Shown here: piece by piece, positions 41,172-49,734 of the stretch
Numbering within the stretch: position 1 is the stretch's first letter
Layout: every line of letters begins with the position of its first letter
Source of the DNA: Methylobacterium sp. SyP6R
Lineage (GTDB): Bacteria > Pseudomonadota > Alphaproteobacteria > Rhizobiales > Beijerinckiaceae
Direction of reading: 5' to 3'
Length of the DNA: 64,000 bases
Assembly (NCBI RefSeq): GCF_019216885.1
Contig: NZ_JAAQRC020000001.1
Span: 5,459,501 to 5,523,500, forward strand
Notes under the pieces: model-generated
Told to the model about the DNA's origin: nothing
The model's input: the letters and a program-made list of their open reading frames with translations, nothing else
The model's database searches: none
Program-made: the position numbers and the translations under genes

Positions 41172-41579
41172 ATGAAGTCGCGGGACACGCTCATCCGGCT
41201 GCGCCGCTTCCAGGCCGACGAGAAGCGCCGCAAGGTCGCGCAAATCGAGGCGATGATCGCCGATTTCGCCCGTATGGCCGCCGATCTCGACCGTGAGATC
41301 GGCCAGGAGGAGCAGCGGGCCGGGATCTCCGATCCGGCCCATTTCGCCTACCCGACCTATGCCCGCGCCGCCGCCCAGCGCCGCGACAACATCCGTCGCT
41401 CGGCCGAGGAGCTCGACGTCCAGCTCGCCGCGGCCAAGGCGGCTCTCGCCGAGGCGTTCGAGGAACTGAAGAAGGTCGAGATCCTCGACGACCGCGAGCG
41501 CTCGGGCGAGCGCGCCGCCGAGAATGCCCGCGACCAGGCCAGCATGGACGCCATCGGGCTCGGCCGCGCCCGGGCCTGA
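41172..41579 (+). CDS. fliJ: Flagellar export chaperone FliJ
   Basis: 135 aa, almost wholly alpha-helical coiled coil (MKSRDTLIRLRRFQADEKRR at the start, then heptad-like Ala/Glu/Leu patterns), the expected shape for FliJ, which binds the FliI ring and recycles export chaperones. Its identity rests on length, coiled-coil character and position directly after fliI. The ATG at 41172 follows TGGAGTACA. Confidence 0.85.
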   Translation: MKSRDTLIRLRRFQADEKRRKVAQIEAMIADFARMAADLDREIGQEEQRAGISDPAHFAYPTYARAAAQRRDNIRRSAEELDVQLAAAKAALAEAFEELKKVEILDDRERSGERAAENARDQASMDAIGLGRARA

Positions 41580-41583
41580 CGCA

Positions 41584-42210
41584 TCATTCCGCCAGCAACG
41601 GGATCTGCCCGGCAGCCATGCGGGGCAGGGCACCGGTGAGCCGCGGATCCGGCGCCACCTCGATTGCCCGCGCATAGGGGCGAAAGCCCGAGCGCCGGTA
41701 GAAATCGACCGCGCCCGGATGGTCGAAGGTGCAGGTATGCACCCAGAACCGCCGGATCGGGCGCGCGAAGGCGCGGGTCAGGGCCTCGTCCATCAGGCGC
41801 CGCCCGCGACCCTGCCCGACCGAATCCGGCACGAGGCCGAAATAGACGAGTTCCACCTCGCCGGGCTGCCGCCGGTCGAGTTCGAGCAGGCCGATGTCGC
41901 GCCCGTCCTCGACGAGGGCCAGGGCCTCGACCTCCGGGTCGCCCAGGATGGCCAGGAGCGCGTCGTCGCTCATCCCCGCGCGGCCGAACCACAGCCAGGG
42001 CGTGCCGATGGCGGCGTAGAGCGCCCGGTAGCGGGCGATGTCCGTGCCGATCGCGGCGAGCGGCAAGGGCTCGGGCTCGGGCTCCCGCGACCGTGGGGGA
42101 GGGGGCTCCCGCATCTCCAGGTAGGTCACGACGGCGGCGACATGGGTCGGCGGGATCGGGGTGTGCCCGTCGAGGCGCAAGGGCTGCTCGTCGGTCGGAT
42201 GTTCGCTCAC
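41584..42210 (-). CDS. GNAT family N-acetyltransferase
   Basis: 208 aa. GNAT core with the acetyl-CoA loop VPDSVGQGRGRRLMDEAL (Q/RxxGxG/A variant) and C-terminal DHPGAVDFYRRSGFRPYAR, typical of small-molecule or protein N-acetyltransferases. The substrate is unknown. The GTG at 42210 has AGGAGG 10 nt upstream and is preferred over the ATG at 42285. It converges on fliJ with a 4-nt gap. Confidence 0.85.
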   Translation of the reverse strand: MSEHPTDEQPLRLDGHTPIPPTHVAAVVTYLEMREPPPPRSREPEPEPLPLAAIGTDIARYRALYAAIGTPWLWFGRAGMSDDALLAILGDPEVEALALVEDGRDIGLLELDRRQPGEVELVYFGLVPDSVGQGRGRRLMDEALTRAFARPIRRFWVHTCTFDHPGAVDFYRRSGFRPYARAIEVAPDPRLTGALPRMAAGQIPLLAE

Positions 42211-42407
42211 GGCGGTTTCGCCTCCTGTCGGCACAAGCGTAGCGCGAGGGGGCCGGCCCGTTTCCCTTGTGTCAAGCTTTCCCATGCGACTCTGTCGCGA
42301 TGCGGGGTCTTCGCCGTTCGGGTACCTGTCCGGGCGGGGCGTGACCGTTAGATTCCACCGATCGCGTGTCCTGTCGCGACCCGCCGGACCGTTCGAGAGG
42401 CACGATC

Positions 42408-43295
42408 ATGCACGACGCCCATGCGCGGGACCGGCGCCGCTTCACCGTCGTCACCGAGCCGCGTGCCCAGGTGTCGCGCCGCCTGATCGAGCGCCGCGAC
42501 GGCCCGGCCCTCGAATGGATCGAGGCGCAGCCCGCCGGCGAGCCCCGCGGCGCGCCGCTCCTGTTCGTGCACGGCGCCTTCGGCGGCGCCTGGATGTTCG
42601 AGGAGATCTTTCTGCCCCACCTCGCCCGGCGCGGCCGCCGCGCCGCGGCTTTGAGCCTGCGCGGCCACGGCCGCAGCGAGGGCGGGCGCGACCTGCGCAA
42701 TGCCACGCTGACCGATTACGTCGCCGACGTGGCCCTGGCGCTCGCGCAGTGGGGCGAGCCGCCGGTGCTGATCGGGCATTCCCTCGGCGGGCTCCTGGCG
42801 CAGCGCCTCCTCGGCCGGGTGCCGTTGCGCGCCCTGGTGCTGATGGCGTCCCTGCCGCCGGAAGGCCTCGGCGTCGTCGGCCCGCGCATCGCGATGACCG
42901 ATGCGGGGTTCTGGGTCGAGGCGCTGGCGGGCTCGCTTCTGCCCGGCCGCGAGCCGGCGGTGGCGCTCGCCCGGCACTGGCTGTTCTCGGAAGGCCTGCC
43001 GCTGGAGCGGGCGCAGAACTATGCCGGCCGGATGTCGGCCGAGAGCCCGGTGGCCCTCGCCGAGGCGCATTGGCCGGCCCTGCCGCTCTCGGCGGCCTTC
43101 GCGGGCGTGCCGGCCCTGGTGCTCGGCGGCGCCGACGACCGCATGATCTGGCCGGCGACGACGTGGCGCACCGCGCTCTACCACGGCGCCGAGCACCGCA
43201 CCGTGCCGAACATCGCCCATTTCCTCCAGCTCGATCTCGGCTCGGAGGGCGTCACCCGCCTTCTCCTCGACTGGCTCGACCGGCGCGGCGCCTGA
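42408..43295 (+). CDS. Alpha/beta hydrolase
   Basis: 295 aa alpha/beta-fold hydrolase. Oxyanion-hole region LLFVHGAFGGAWMFEE; nucleophile elbow LIGHSLGGLLAQRLL (Ser of GHSLGG); acid candidate in LVLGGADDRMIWP; catalytic His in NIAHFLQLDLG. The substrate is not deducible; it resembles lipase/esterase-like hydrolases. GAGAGG lies 8-13 nt before the ATG at 42408. It precedes the membrane-protein/methyltransferase pair on the same strand. Confidence 0.88.
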   Translation: MHDAHARDRRRFTVVTEPRAQVSRRLIERRDGPALEWIEAQPAGEPRGAPLLFVHGAFGGAWMFEEIFLPHLARRGRRAAALSLRGHGRSEGGRDLRNATLTDYVADVALALAQWGEPPVLIGHSLGGLLAQRLLGRVPLRALVLMASLPPEGLGVVGPRIAMTDAGFWVEALAGSLLPGREPAVALARHWLFSEGLPLERAQNYAGRMSAESPVALAEAHWPALPLSAAFAGVPALVLGGADDRMIWPATTWRTALYHGAEHRTVPNIAHFLQLDLGSEGVTRLLLDWLDRRGA

Positions 43296-43434
43296 AGGCC
43301 GCTTGCGCCGCGGACTCGGCACGAAACCGTCACGATCTCATGAAAGGAGGGGCCGCCGGCGCGGGGCCGTCCTTGCGGTCGCCCGCAGGGTCGGGCAGAA
43401 GCGCGCGCGAGAACGGGGACGCGACGGGACCGCG

Positions 43435-44499
43435 ATGAAGAAGATCAAGGATTTCATCTGGCCGGTCGTCGGCCTCGGGGCCGTCGTGGTCTCCGTCTAT
43501 CTGCTGTGGCACCTGCTGAAGGGCCTGTCCTTCGCCGACGTGAAGGCGAGCCTGGCGGCGATCCCGCCGCACCGCTACGCGCTCGCCGTCGGCTCGACCC
43601 TCGTGGCCTATGCCGCTCTGGCCTGGTACGACCGGATCGCGCTCCTGCATCTCGGGGTGAAGGGCATCTCCTGGCTCTTCGTCTCGGTCTGCTCCTTCAC
43701 CACCTACGCGCTGTCGCACAATATCGGCGCCTCGGTGTTCTCCGGCGCCGTGGTGCGCTACCGCGCCTACACGTCGAAGGGCCTCTCGCCCGCCCAGGTG
43801 GCGGTGCTGGTGGCGCTCTGCTCCTTCACCTTCGGCCTCGGCACGGCGTTCCTCGGCGGCCTGGTGCTGGTGCTCGAGCCCGAGCTGCTCCAGCGCGTGG
43901 CGAGCCTCCTGCCGACCGTGCTCGCGAGCCCGACCACCGCCCGCCTCGTCGGCTTCGGGCTCCTCGGCTTCGTTGCCCTCTACGTCATCGGCTCGATCCT
44001 GCACTTCCGGCCGCTGCACATCCGGTCGTTCAAGATCGAGTATCCGCGCCCCAACATCATGGGTCGCCAGCTGATCGCCGCCCCGCTCGAGCTGCTGGGT
44101 GCCGCCGGCATCATCTATTTCGCCCTTCCGGAAGCCGGGAATCCGGGCTTCCTCGTGGTGCTGGCGGTGTTCCTCGCCTCGTTCTCGGTGGCCCTGGTCT
44201 CCAACGCGCCGGGCGGCATCGGGGTGTTCGAGCTCGTCTTCATCACGGCGATGCCGGACCTGCCGAAGACCGACGTGCTCGCCGCCGTCCTGATCTTCCG
44301 CCTGTTCTACCTGCTCGTGCCCTTCGCCCTGGCGATCGGCGTGGTTCTGCTGTTCGAGCGCGGCCGCCTCGCCGAGGCCCTGCGCAACAAGGCGAAGTCC
44401 CCCGGCACCGTGCCGCCGCCGCCGGTCGACGGCCCCGGCATCACCCCGGACCTGCGCGACGTGCAGGTGCACGACGTGAAGGTGCGCAAGGCGGTATGA
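43435..44499 (+). CDS. Lysylphosphatidylglycerol synthase TM-region (UPF0104) protein
   Basis: 354 aa integral membrane protein with about eight helices (IWPVVGLGAVVVSVYLLW first). It matches the LPG-synthase/flippase transmembrane family: TTYALSHNIGASVFSGAVVR, VSNAPGGIGVFELVF and FRLFYLLVPFALAIG. The aminoacyl-transferase domain of MprF is absent, so a lipid-flipping role is possible but unproven. The C-terminus is a polar Pro-rich tail. It overlaps the downstream methyltransferase by 4 nt (ATGA), indicating translational coupling. Confidence 0.87.
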   Translation: MKKIKDFIWPVVGLGAVVVSVYLLWHLLKGLSFADVKASLAAIPPHRYALAVGSTLVAYAALAWYDRIALLHLGVKGISWLFVSVCSFTTYALSHNIGASVFSGAVVRYRAYTSKGLSPAQVAVLVALCSFTFGLGTAFLGGLVLVLEPELLQRVASLLPTVLASPTTARLVGFGLLGFVALYVIGSILHFRPLHIRSFKIEYPRPNIMGRQLIAAPLELLGAAGIIYFALPEAGNPGFLVVLAVFLASFSVALVSNAPGGIGVFELVFITAMPDLPKTDVLAAVLIFRLFYLLVPFALAIGVVLLFERGRLAEALRNKAKSPGTVPPPPVDGPGITPDLRDVQVHDVKVRKAV

Positions 44500-45335
44500 G
44501 CCGCCTGCGCCGCGCCGGGCTCGGTCTCAGCACCCTGCTCGGGATCCGGCCGGGCGGTTTCCTGATCCCGTACCGGCATGCCGGTGCGGCGCGGGCGGAG
44601 GGCTACCCGGCCCTCCGCCCGATCTTTTCCGGGGCCGAGCCGGAATTCCGGGCGGTCCTGGCGGCGATCGAGGCGCATGCACCGGACCTCGCCCGCATCG
44701 CCGCCGGAGGTCCCGATCTCGTCGGCGAGCGGCCGGCGCGCTTCACCCAGGACTGGTTCCCGCGCCTCGACGCGGCCGCGGCCTATGCCCTGGTGCGCCG
44801 CGAGAGGCCCTGCCGCATCGTCGAGATCGGCTCGGGCCATTCGACCCGCTTCCTGGCGCAAGGCGTCCGTGACGGCGCGCTCGCCACCGCGATCACCTGC
44901 ATCGACCCGGCGCCCCGCGCGCCGCTCGCCGGCCTCGGCATTCGCCACGAGGCACGCCTGTTCGGGCCTGCTGATGCGGAGGCCGCGGCCGCGCTCGCAC
45001 CCGGCGACCTGCTGTTCATCGATTCGAGCCACGTCGCGATGCCGGGCACCGACGTCGACCGGCTCGTCCTCGACGTGCTGCCGCGGCTGCGGTCGGGCGT
45101 GATCGTGCACCTGCACGACGTGTTCCTGCCGGACGCCTATCCCGACGAATGGGCCTGGCGCGGCTACAACGAGCAATTGCTGGTCGGCGCGCTGCTTCAG
45201 GGCGGCGCCTACGCCCCGCTCTTCGCCAGCCGCTACGTCGCGGTTGGGACCGGCTGGCCGCTCGACGGAATCCTGGCGCGGCTCCCCCTGCCGCCCGGCG
45301 CCTTCGAAACCAGCCTGTGGCTGCGCAAGGCGTGA
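44496..45335 (+). CDS. Class I SAM-dependent methyltransferase
   Basis: 279 aa. Motif I CRIVEIGSGHSTRFLAQGV (SAM-binding), motif II region ITCIDPAPRAPLAGL, and GDLLFIDSSHVAMPGTDVDR followed by GVIVHLHDVFLPDAYP, a pattern found in bacterial methyltransf_24-like enzymes that often modify glycans or small molecules. The substrate is unknown. It starts within the stop of the upstream membrane-protein gene (ATGA overlap), so the two likely act together at the envelope. Confidence 0.85.
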   Translation: MSRLRRAGLGLSTLLGIRPGGFLIPYRHAGAARAEGYPALRPIFSGAEPEFRAVLAAIEAHAPDLARIAAGGPDLVGERPARFTQDWFPRLDAAAAYALVRRERPCRIVEIGSGHSTRFLAQGVRDGALATAITCIDPAPRAPLAGLGIRHEARLFGPADAEAAAALAPGDLLFIDSSHVAMPGTDVDRLVLDVLPRLRSGVIVHLHDVFLPDAYPDEWAWRGYNEQLLVGALLQGGAYAPLFASRYVAVGTGWPLDGILARLPLPPGAFETSLWLRKA

Positions 45336-45380
45336 AACTGCCGACGACCTGATCACCGACGGGGCGCTCCGGTCCCGGGG

Positions 45381-45905
45381 TCAGCGCCCGGCCAGCTCGA
45401 CCGCGCCGTCCTGATCGCGGCTCGTCGCAGCGGCGCGCGGACGGTCCGGCCACGCCTCGCCGGACAGCGTGGCCAGCCCCGCGACGGGCCAGCCGTCCTC
45501 GCGCACCAGGGCCGCTCTCACCTCTTGGCCCGTGGCGCGGTCCACGACCCGGAGCGGTCTGCCGTCCGGGTGGGGCATGTGCCGGTCTCCCCATTGCATG
45601 AGCGCGACGAGCACGGTCGCCAGGGCCTCCCCCTTCTCGGTCAGCCGGTACTCGTGACGGGTGCGCTGAGCGCCGTCGCGATAGGGCACGCGGGCGAGCA
45701 ACTCGTCATCCACCATGCGGGCGAGCCGGTCGGCCAGGACCTTCCGCGAGGTGCCGAGCTGGGCCTGCATGTCGTCGAAGCGGCGCACGCCGTAAAAGGC
45801 CTGGCGCAGCAGCAGCATGGTCCAGCGCTCGCCCACGACGCCGAGCGCGCGCACCAGCGAGCAATCCTCGGGCGCGACGGGTGGTGACGATGAACACGCT
45901 GTCAT
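45381..45905 (-). CDS. HxlR family transcriptional regulator
   Basis: 174 aa. Winged-helix HxlR domain (about 10-105) with DCSLVRALGVVGERWTMLLL, FDDMQAQLGTSRKVLADRL and RTRHEYRLTEKGEALATVL. The characteristic Cys near the N-terminus (EDCSL) could be a redox or aldehyde sensor, as in other HxlR proteins. It is divergent from the tautomerase-like gene, with a perfect palindrome in between, so it probably controls that gene. Confidence 0.92.
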   Translation of the reverse strand: MTACSSSPPVAPEDCSLVRALGVVGERWTMLLLRQAFYGVRRFDDMQAQLGTSRKVLADRLARMVDDELLARVPYRDGAQRTRHEYRLTEKGEALATVLVALMQWGDRHMPHPDGRPLRVVDRATGQEVRAALVREDGWPVAGLATLSGEAWPDRPRAAATSRDQDGAVELAGR

Positions 45906-45950
45906 GGCCTCGCTCGGCTGGATTTCATTTGGGAACTCAGATAGGTCGGT

Positions 45951-45973
45951 CTAGGTTCCGAATCAGAACCTAG
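45951..45973. promoter_or_regulatory. Candidate HxlR operator
   Basis: CTAGGTTC and GAACCTAG form a perfect 8-bp inverted repeat with a 7-nt spacer in the divergent gap between the HxlR and tautomerase-like genes. Confidence 0.6.
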
Positions 45974-46015
45974 CGCGGCGGGCGTCGATTCGCCACCGTG
46001 GGAGGAAGATTGCCG

Positions 46016-46465
46016 ATGCCGATGATCGACTTGTACGCGCCCCAGGATGCCTTGCCGGAAGCGGACCTCGCTGCCCTTGCCGGCCGGATCGCGGACATGG
46101 TCAATGCCGAGGAGGGCTATGCCGGGAGCCGCTTCGCCGCGAACGTGACGTGGACCTACATCCATGAAGTCCCGGCGGGCCGCTTGATCGTCGGTGCCGA
46201 ACCCGCCCGCAAAGCTGTCTGGCGCCTGGAGGTGACCAGCCCCGCAGGGTCGCTCGACGCCGCCGCCAAGGCCCGACTCGGCCGTGAAGTCGCCCATCTC
46301 GTGCTGGAGGCTACAGGCGAGGGCTGCGATTCAGCGCGAGCGAGTCGGGTGTGGTGCCTGTTCCACGACGTGGTCGAGGGCGAGTGGTTCGCCGGCGCGC
46401 GCGCCGTCTCGGTCGGGCTCGTCCGTGACGCCGTCGCGCGCGAGCGGAACGCGGCTGTCGCGTGA
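46016..46465 (+). CDS. Tautomerase-like protein
   Basis: 149 aa. Begins MPMIDLYAPQDALPEADL; Pro2 would be the N-terminal catalytic proline of the 4-oxalocrotonate tautomerase superfamily after Met removal. Later segments (NVTWTYIHEVPAGRLIVGAE, SRVWCLFHDVVEGEWFAG) match longer tautomerase-like proteins controlled by HxlR regulators. Substrate unknown. The ATG at 46016 has GGGAGGAAG upstream. Confidence 0.8.
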   Translation: MPMIDLYAPQDALPEADLAALAGRIADMVNAEEGYAGSRFAANVTWTYIHEVPAGRLIVGAEPARKAVWRLEVTSPAGSLDAAAKARLGREVAHLVLEATGEGCDSARASRVWCLFHDVVEGEWFAGARAVSVGLVRDAVARERNAAVA

Positions 46466-46520
46466 CCACGAGATGGTCGTGACCAGGCCCGCTCTGCTGT
46501 CGCGTCGGAGCACCGCTCAT

Positions 46521-46618
46521 TCCAAGTCTCGGCGTCCAAGGCTCGGCGTCCAAGGCTCGGCGTCCAAGGCTCGGCGTCCAAGGCTCGGCGTCCAAGTCTC
46601 GGCGTCCAAGTCTTCGCG
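46521..46618. repeat. Seven-copy 14-bp tandem repeat
   Basis: Seven direct units of 14 bp. The core is TCCAAGGCTCGGCG; four central copies are identical, units 1 and 6 read TCCAAGTCTCGGCG, and unit 7 is TCCAAGTCTTCGCG. The period is not a multiple of 3 and no gene spans it. It starts 55 nt after the tautomerase-like stop. It is a candidate variable-number tandem repeat. Confidence 0.9.
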
Positions 46619-46864
46619 AGATGCCGCGCGGCGCGTGGGCGAAGCCCGCTTTCCGCATCGCGAAAGCGATCCGACAGGATCGCCTCAAGCGATCAATCGG
46701 ACAGCCTACGATTCACCCCACTTCGAGGCACCGGCCGGAAAACGGCAGCGCTTCGCGCCAATCCCTCGAATGCCACCGATCGAGTGCGATGCCGGGTTAA
46801 CGTCGGACGCCCATCGTGGTTCTGGCATCCGGCCGGAGCTTGCGGCCGCGAGGGGGATACAGGA
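46619..46864. other. Gap after tandem array
   Basis: About 245 nt with no recognised gene or regulatory element apart from the ribosome-binding region of the gene at 46865. Confidence 0.4.
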
Positions 46865-47206
46865 ATGCGTGCGGGTCTGATGGCCGGGCTGGTCGCCCTC
46901 GGGATCCTGGTGGCAGCGGCGCCCGCGGAGGCGAGGGGCCGGCGCGGCGGTGGCGGCGTGTTCTTCGTCACAAGCCGGAGCCACGCCGTCACGGCGGAGC
47001 CCCGCACGGCCCTGGGTCCGGAGCCGCGGCTGCGCACGGCGGCGGCCGATGCCGGCGGGCCGGAGCCGATGACGACCGGCACCACCGCGCCGATCCCAAC
47101 TCGCGAGGCCGCTCCGGCGCCGTCGTCCGCGCCGGCACCTTTGCGACCCTGGTGCGCGACCGGCCGGGTGTTCGGCTCGGGCGCGGGCTTCTGCGCGATC
47201 AATTGA
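46865..47206 (+). CDS. Small secreted protein of unknown function
   Basis: 113 aa. Signal peptide MAGLVALGILVAAAPAEA, then a basic Gly-rich stretch (RGRRGGGGVFFVTSRSH), a Pro/Ala/Thr-rich middle, and a conserved-looking end RPWCATGRVFGSGAGFCAIN with two cysteines that may form a disulfide. Not recognised. The ATG at 46865 is preceded by GGGGGATACAGGA. Its stop overlaps the convergent stop of the next gene in a TCAATTGA sequence. Confidence 0.65.
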   Translation: MRAGLMAGLVALGILVAAAPAEARGRRGGGGVFFVTSRSHAVTAEPRTALGPEPRLRTAAADAGGPEPMTTGTTAPIPTREAAPAPSSAPAPLRPWCATGRVFGSGAGFCAIN

Positions 47207-47453
47207 CCGGAGCGGAGAGGCGCTCGACGTTGTTGCGGACGTGCTCGCGGTAGCGGTCGATCACCGCTTCCGGCGTGCCGCCGCCGAGCAGGGTGCTGGT
47301 CGCCTCGAGGGCCGCGCCGATCTTCTCGCTCACCATCCGCTGCGCCTCGACCTGGCCGGCGAGGCCGCCCCAGGCGATCTTGACCATGCGCAGTTCGATG
47401 ACCTTCTGGGACTCCATGGCGAGCATCGCCGTCGCGTACCAAGCGTCCAACAT
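47199..47453 (-). CDS. Small phasin-like protein
   Basis: 84 aa helical protein (MLDAWYATAMLAMESQKVIE, RMVSEKIGAALEATSTLL). Size and helix pattern resemble short phasin-like or polyhydroxyalkanoate-granule-associated proteins, and it is grouped with two other phasin-type genes. The ATG at 47453 has AAGGAGACC immediately upstream. Assignment is tentative. Confidence 0.6.
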   Translation of the reverse strand: MLDAWYATAMLAMESQKVIELRMVKIAWGGLAGQVEAQRMVSEKIGAALEATSTLLGGGTPEAVIDRYREHVRNNVERLSAPVN

Positions 47454-47526
47454 CCCGGTCTCCTTTGCGTTTTGCAAAAATCGCGAGCCCGGGCCGGCAC
47501 GGAGGGCGCCGGCCCGTAACACGTTG

Positions 47527-48456
47527 TCAGGCGGCGCGGGCCCGGGGCGCCGTGCAGGCCGGGAGACGGCCCATCCGGCGGGCGAGGTCGGTCCAGCAGG
47601 CGAGCGCCGCATCGACGGCGCGGCTCATCTCGGCGGCCTGGAGCTGCGCGAGGTCGCTCGGCGAACGAACTGCGAGCGCGGCCTTCCAGAAGGCGAGGGC
47701 CGCCTGGCTCTCGCCCTGGAAGAACGCCACCAGCCGTCCGTTGATCTCGATGAAGCCCTGCATGGCAGCGAGGGGAACCTCGTCCTGGCCGGACGGCCCA
47801 GGCGCCGCGGCCGGCTCGGCGGCGGCCGAAGAGGCAGGGGCCGTGACGCCCGACGCCTCCCCCGGGGTCGGCTCGCTCTCGGCGGCCTCGGTCTCGAGGG
47901 CTGCCGGCTCCGAGGTCGCCGATTCCTGGAAGGCGGGCGCTTCCACCGAAGCGTCCTCGGTTGACGGCGCTGCGATCTCGGGCTCCTCGGACACGAACTC
48001 GGCGAATGCGGCCGGCGCCTCGGCGGGATCCTCGTGCACGGGCGCCGGCTCCGTCTCGGCCGTCGAAAGCTCCGGCGACGCCTCGGATTCGGCCATCGGC
48101 GCATCGCCGGTTTGATCGGGCTCTTCCGCGTCGAACGGGGCCTCGGGCGCGTCGGCTACGACAGGAGCCGCCACGGGACCTTCAGCCGCGAGCATCGCGA
48201 CCGTGGAGGTTCCGGACAAGAGCGGATCGGCCGCGGCGGTCTCGCTCAAGTGCGGCTCGGCCGCGTGGATCTCGGACACGAGCGGCTCGGAAGCGGCGGT
48301 CTCGGGCATCGGCGGCTCGGCGGCGACCTCGGCGGGTGTCGTGTCCATGGCCGTGGTCTCGCTGGATTTGGCAGGATCGTCCGTCCGCGCCGCCGTCCGG
48401 ACGGGAGGGCGGCGGGGCGGCTTGCGGGTCTTGTCGATGCGGCGCGTCGTGGTCAT
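47527..48456 (-). CDS. Phasin-type protein with long acidic N-terminus
   Basis: 309 aa. Residues 1-30 are basic (TTRRIDKTRKPPRRPPVR). About 35-225 is low-complexity Glu/Ala/Pro/Ser sequence, and the last 80 residues form a phasin-like helical domain (FIEINGRLVAFFQGESQAAL, LAQLQAAEMSRAVDAALACW). Phasins coat PHA granules. The acidic and basic segments could tether granules to other partners, as PhaM/PhaF-like proteins do to the nucleoid; that is inference. The ATG at 48456 follows AGGAGG. Confidence 0.65.
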   Translation of the reverse strand: MTTTRRIDKTRKPPRRPPVRTAARTDDPAKSSETTAMDTTPAEVAAEPPMPETAASEPLVSEIHAAEPHLSETAAADPLLSGTSTVAMLAAEGPVAAPVVADAPEAPFDAEEPDQTGDAPMAESEASPELSTAETEPAPVHEDPAEAPAAFAEFVSEEPEIAAPSTEDASVEAPAFQESATSEPAALETEAAESEPTPGEASGVTAPASSAAAEPAAAPGPSGQDEVPLAAMQGFIEINGRLVAFFQGESQAALAFWKAALAVRSPSDLAQLQAAEMSRAVDAALACWTDLARRMGRLPACTAPRARAA

Positions 48457-48800
48457 AGGCTCGGCCTCCTCGGAATAGCGGGCGGCGCGTCCCTGGCGCG
48501 TCACCCGGCGGGCGGCCGCCCTCACCCGATGCGGGGGCGGACGCGCAAAGCCGGAGCGCCGGCAGGCTCGTCCGGGGCACCGGCAGGTCGGCGCGGGCAA
48601 GGCCGCGCGGCCGTCGGCGGCGCCAAGGTGACGCGCCGCCGGTCTCATATTTCGGCTTCGCTCAGACGCCGCGCGGGCTGGCGAGACGATGCCCGGACAG
48701 GAATTTCCGGAGATCGTCTCATCCCCTTGGCCGGGGAGCGTCAGCAGGGTGCGCGGCCCCGCTCCGGCGGCCGGCAGTCGCGATCGTCCTCGACCGTCTC
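48457..48800. other. Gap between phasin-type genes
   Basis: About 345 nt without a recognised gene. Promoter signals for the gene starting at 48456 are not obvious. Confidence 0.4.
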
Positions 48801-48823
48801 GGGGCGAGGCCGAGCCTCACCCC
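48801..48823 (-). terminator. Hairpin after phasin gene
   Basis: On the minus strand GGGGTGAGGC-TCG-GCCTCGCCCC pairs fully if one G-U wobble is allowed, just after the phasin stop at 48832. There is no T-run. Confidence 0.45.
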
Positions 48824-48831
48824 GGAGGGAA

Positions 48832-49218
48832 TCAGGCCTTGGCCTGGGTCTTGGTCAGGTCGTCCTTGATCGACTCGGACAGGGTGGCGAATTCCTTCGC
48901 CTGGCTCTGCAGCGCGCTCATCTGGTTGCGCATGTACTCGCCCTGCAACTCCAGGGCTTCCTTCACGTCGCGGGTGCGCACGAGCTTCTCGGCGAGGTCG
49001 AAGGTCGCGGAGGCGTGCTGCTCGGTATACTCGAAGCCGCGGGCCACGGCGGTGCCCATGCCGGTCTGCGAGGTCTGGGTCGAGGATTGCACGGTCTCGG
49101 CGAGCTTGCGGGCGGTGCCCAGGAAGGTGCCGAACGCCGTGCGGGCGTTCTGCACGCCCTTCTCGGCGAAGTCGCGCATCTCGGTCGGGATTTCGAAGGG
49201 CTTCTGGGTGGTGCTCAT
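48832..49218 (-). CDS. Phasin family protein
   Basis: 128 aa phasin. PFEIPTEMRDFAEKGVQNAR followed by amphipathic helices (ARKLAETVQSS, VARGFEYTEQHASATFDLAE, EYMRNQMSALQSQAKEFATL), the standard Phasin_2 pattern. It binds the surface of polyhydroxyalkanoate granules and limits their size. Methylobacteria accumulate PHB, so this fits. The ATG at 49218 is the family start. It lies upstream of two further phasin-like genes on the same strand. Confidence 0.9.
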   Translation of the reverse strand: MSTTQKPFEIPTEMRDFAEKGVQNARTAFGTFLGTARKLAETVQSSTQTSQTGMGTAVARGFEYTEQHASATFDLAEKLVRTRDVKEALELQGEYMRNQMSALQSQAKEFATLSESIKDDLTKTQAKA

Positions 49219-49734
49219 GGGCGTGGCCTCAGGCTCGTCGCTACGCGCGCCGCCCGCGAGGATTTGTGCGACGCAGCAATTACGATGCTGCAACGCAATG
49301 CGAGAGTCAACGGGTCGCGCGCGGGACGGCCTTGTCCGCCGGTGATGAGGCGCTACGGCGCGGGACGGAACGGCACGATCGCGGTGGCGATTCTCCGGGA
49401 GACCGGCACGCGGGCTTTCGCCGCGACGAGGTCGGAGCAGACGCGGCCCTCGAAGGTGCAGGATTTCTGCCTGTCGGTGCTCCCGCAGAGTGTCGTCCCC
49501 GTGCCGCCGCGTTTGCTCTAACAAACAAGATCTCACGACGGGGAGTCAATGGTCCGGCGACAGGACCCTCGCCTGCGCGGTAAGGCGGATCACGATGCGT
49601 TAAGGTTTTCGACGACGAATTGCGGCAAGGCGGTGTTAACGAAGAACCGTCATGCTCACAGGCAATCGTGTTCCCGGGTTCGGGACATCCTCTGCCGCCG
49701 CGGCGGCCCTACGAGTACCTGACGAGGATTGCCG
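49219..49734. other. 516-nt gap without a clear gene
   Basis: I see no intact gene. On the minus strand about 49370-49515 encodes a protein-like Cys-containing stretch (CGSTDRQKSCTFEGRVCSDL) that lacks a start codon and is preceded by a stop, so it could be a gene relic. GTTAAC half-sites occur near 49635. Confidence 0.4.

Noticed and set aside
46521..46618. CRISPR-like repeat array
   Set aside because: Units are 14 bp and directly adjacent with no spacers; no cas genes are in the window.
49370..49515. Protein-like minus-strand stretch with several cysteines
   Set aside because: It has no start codon and is directly preceded by a stop. At best a relic, so not called as a gene.
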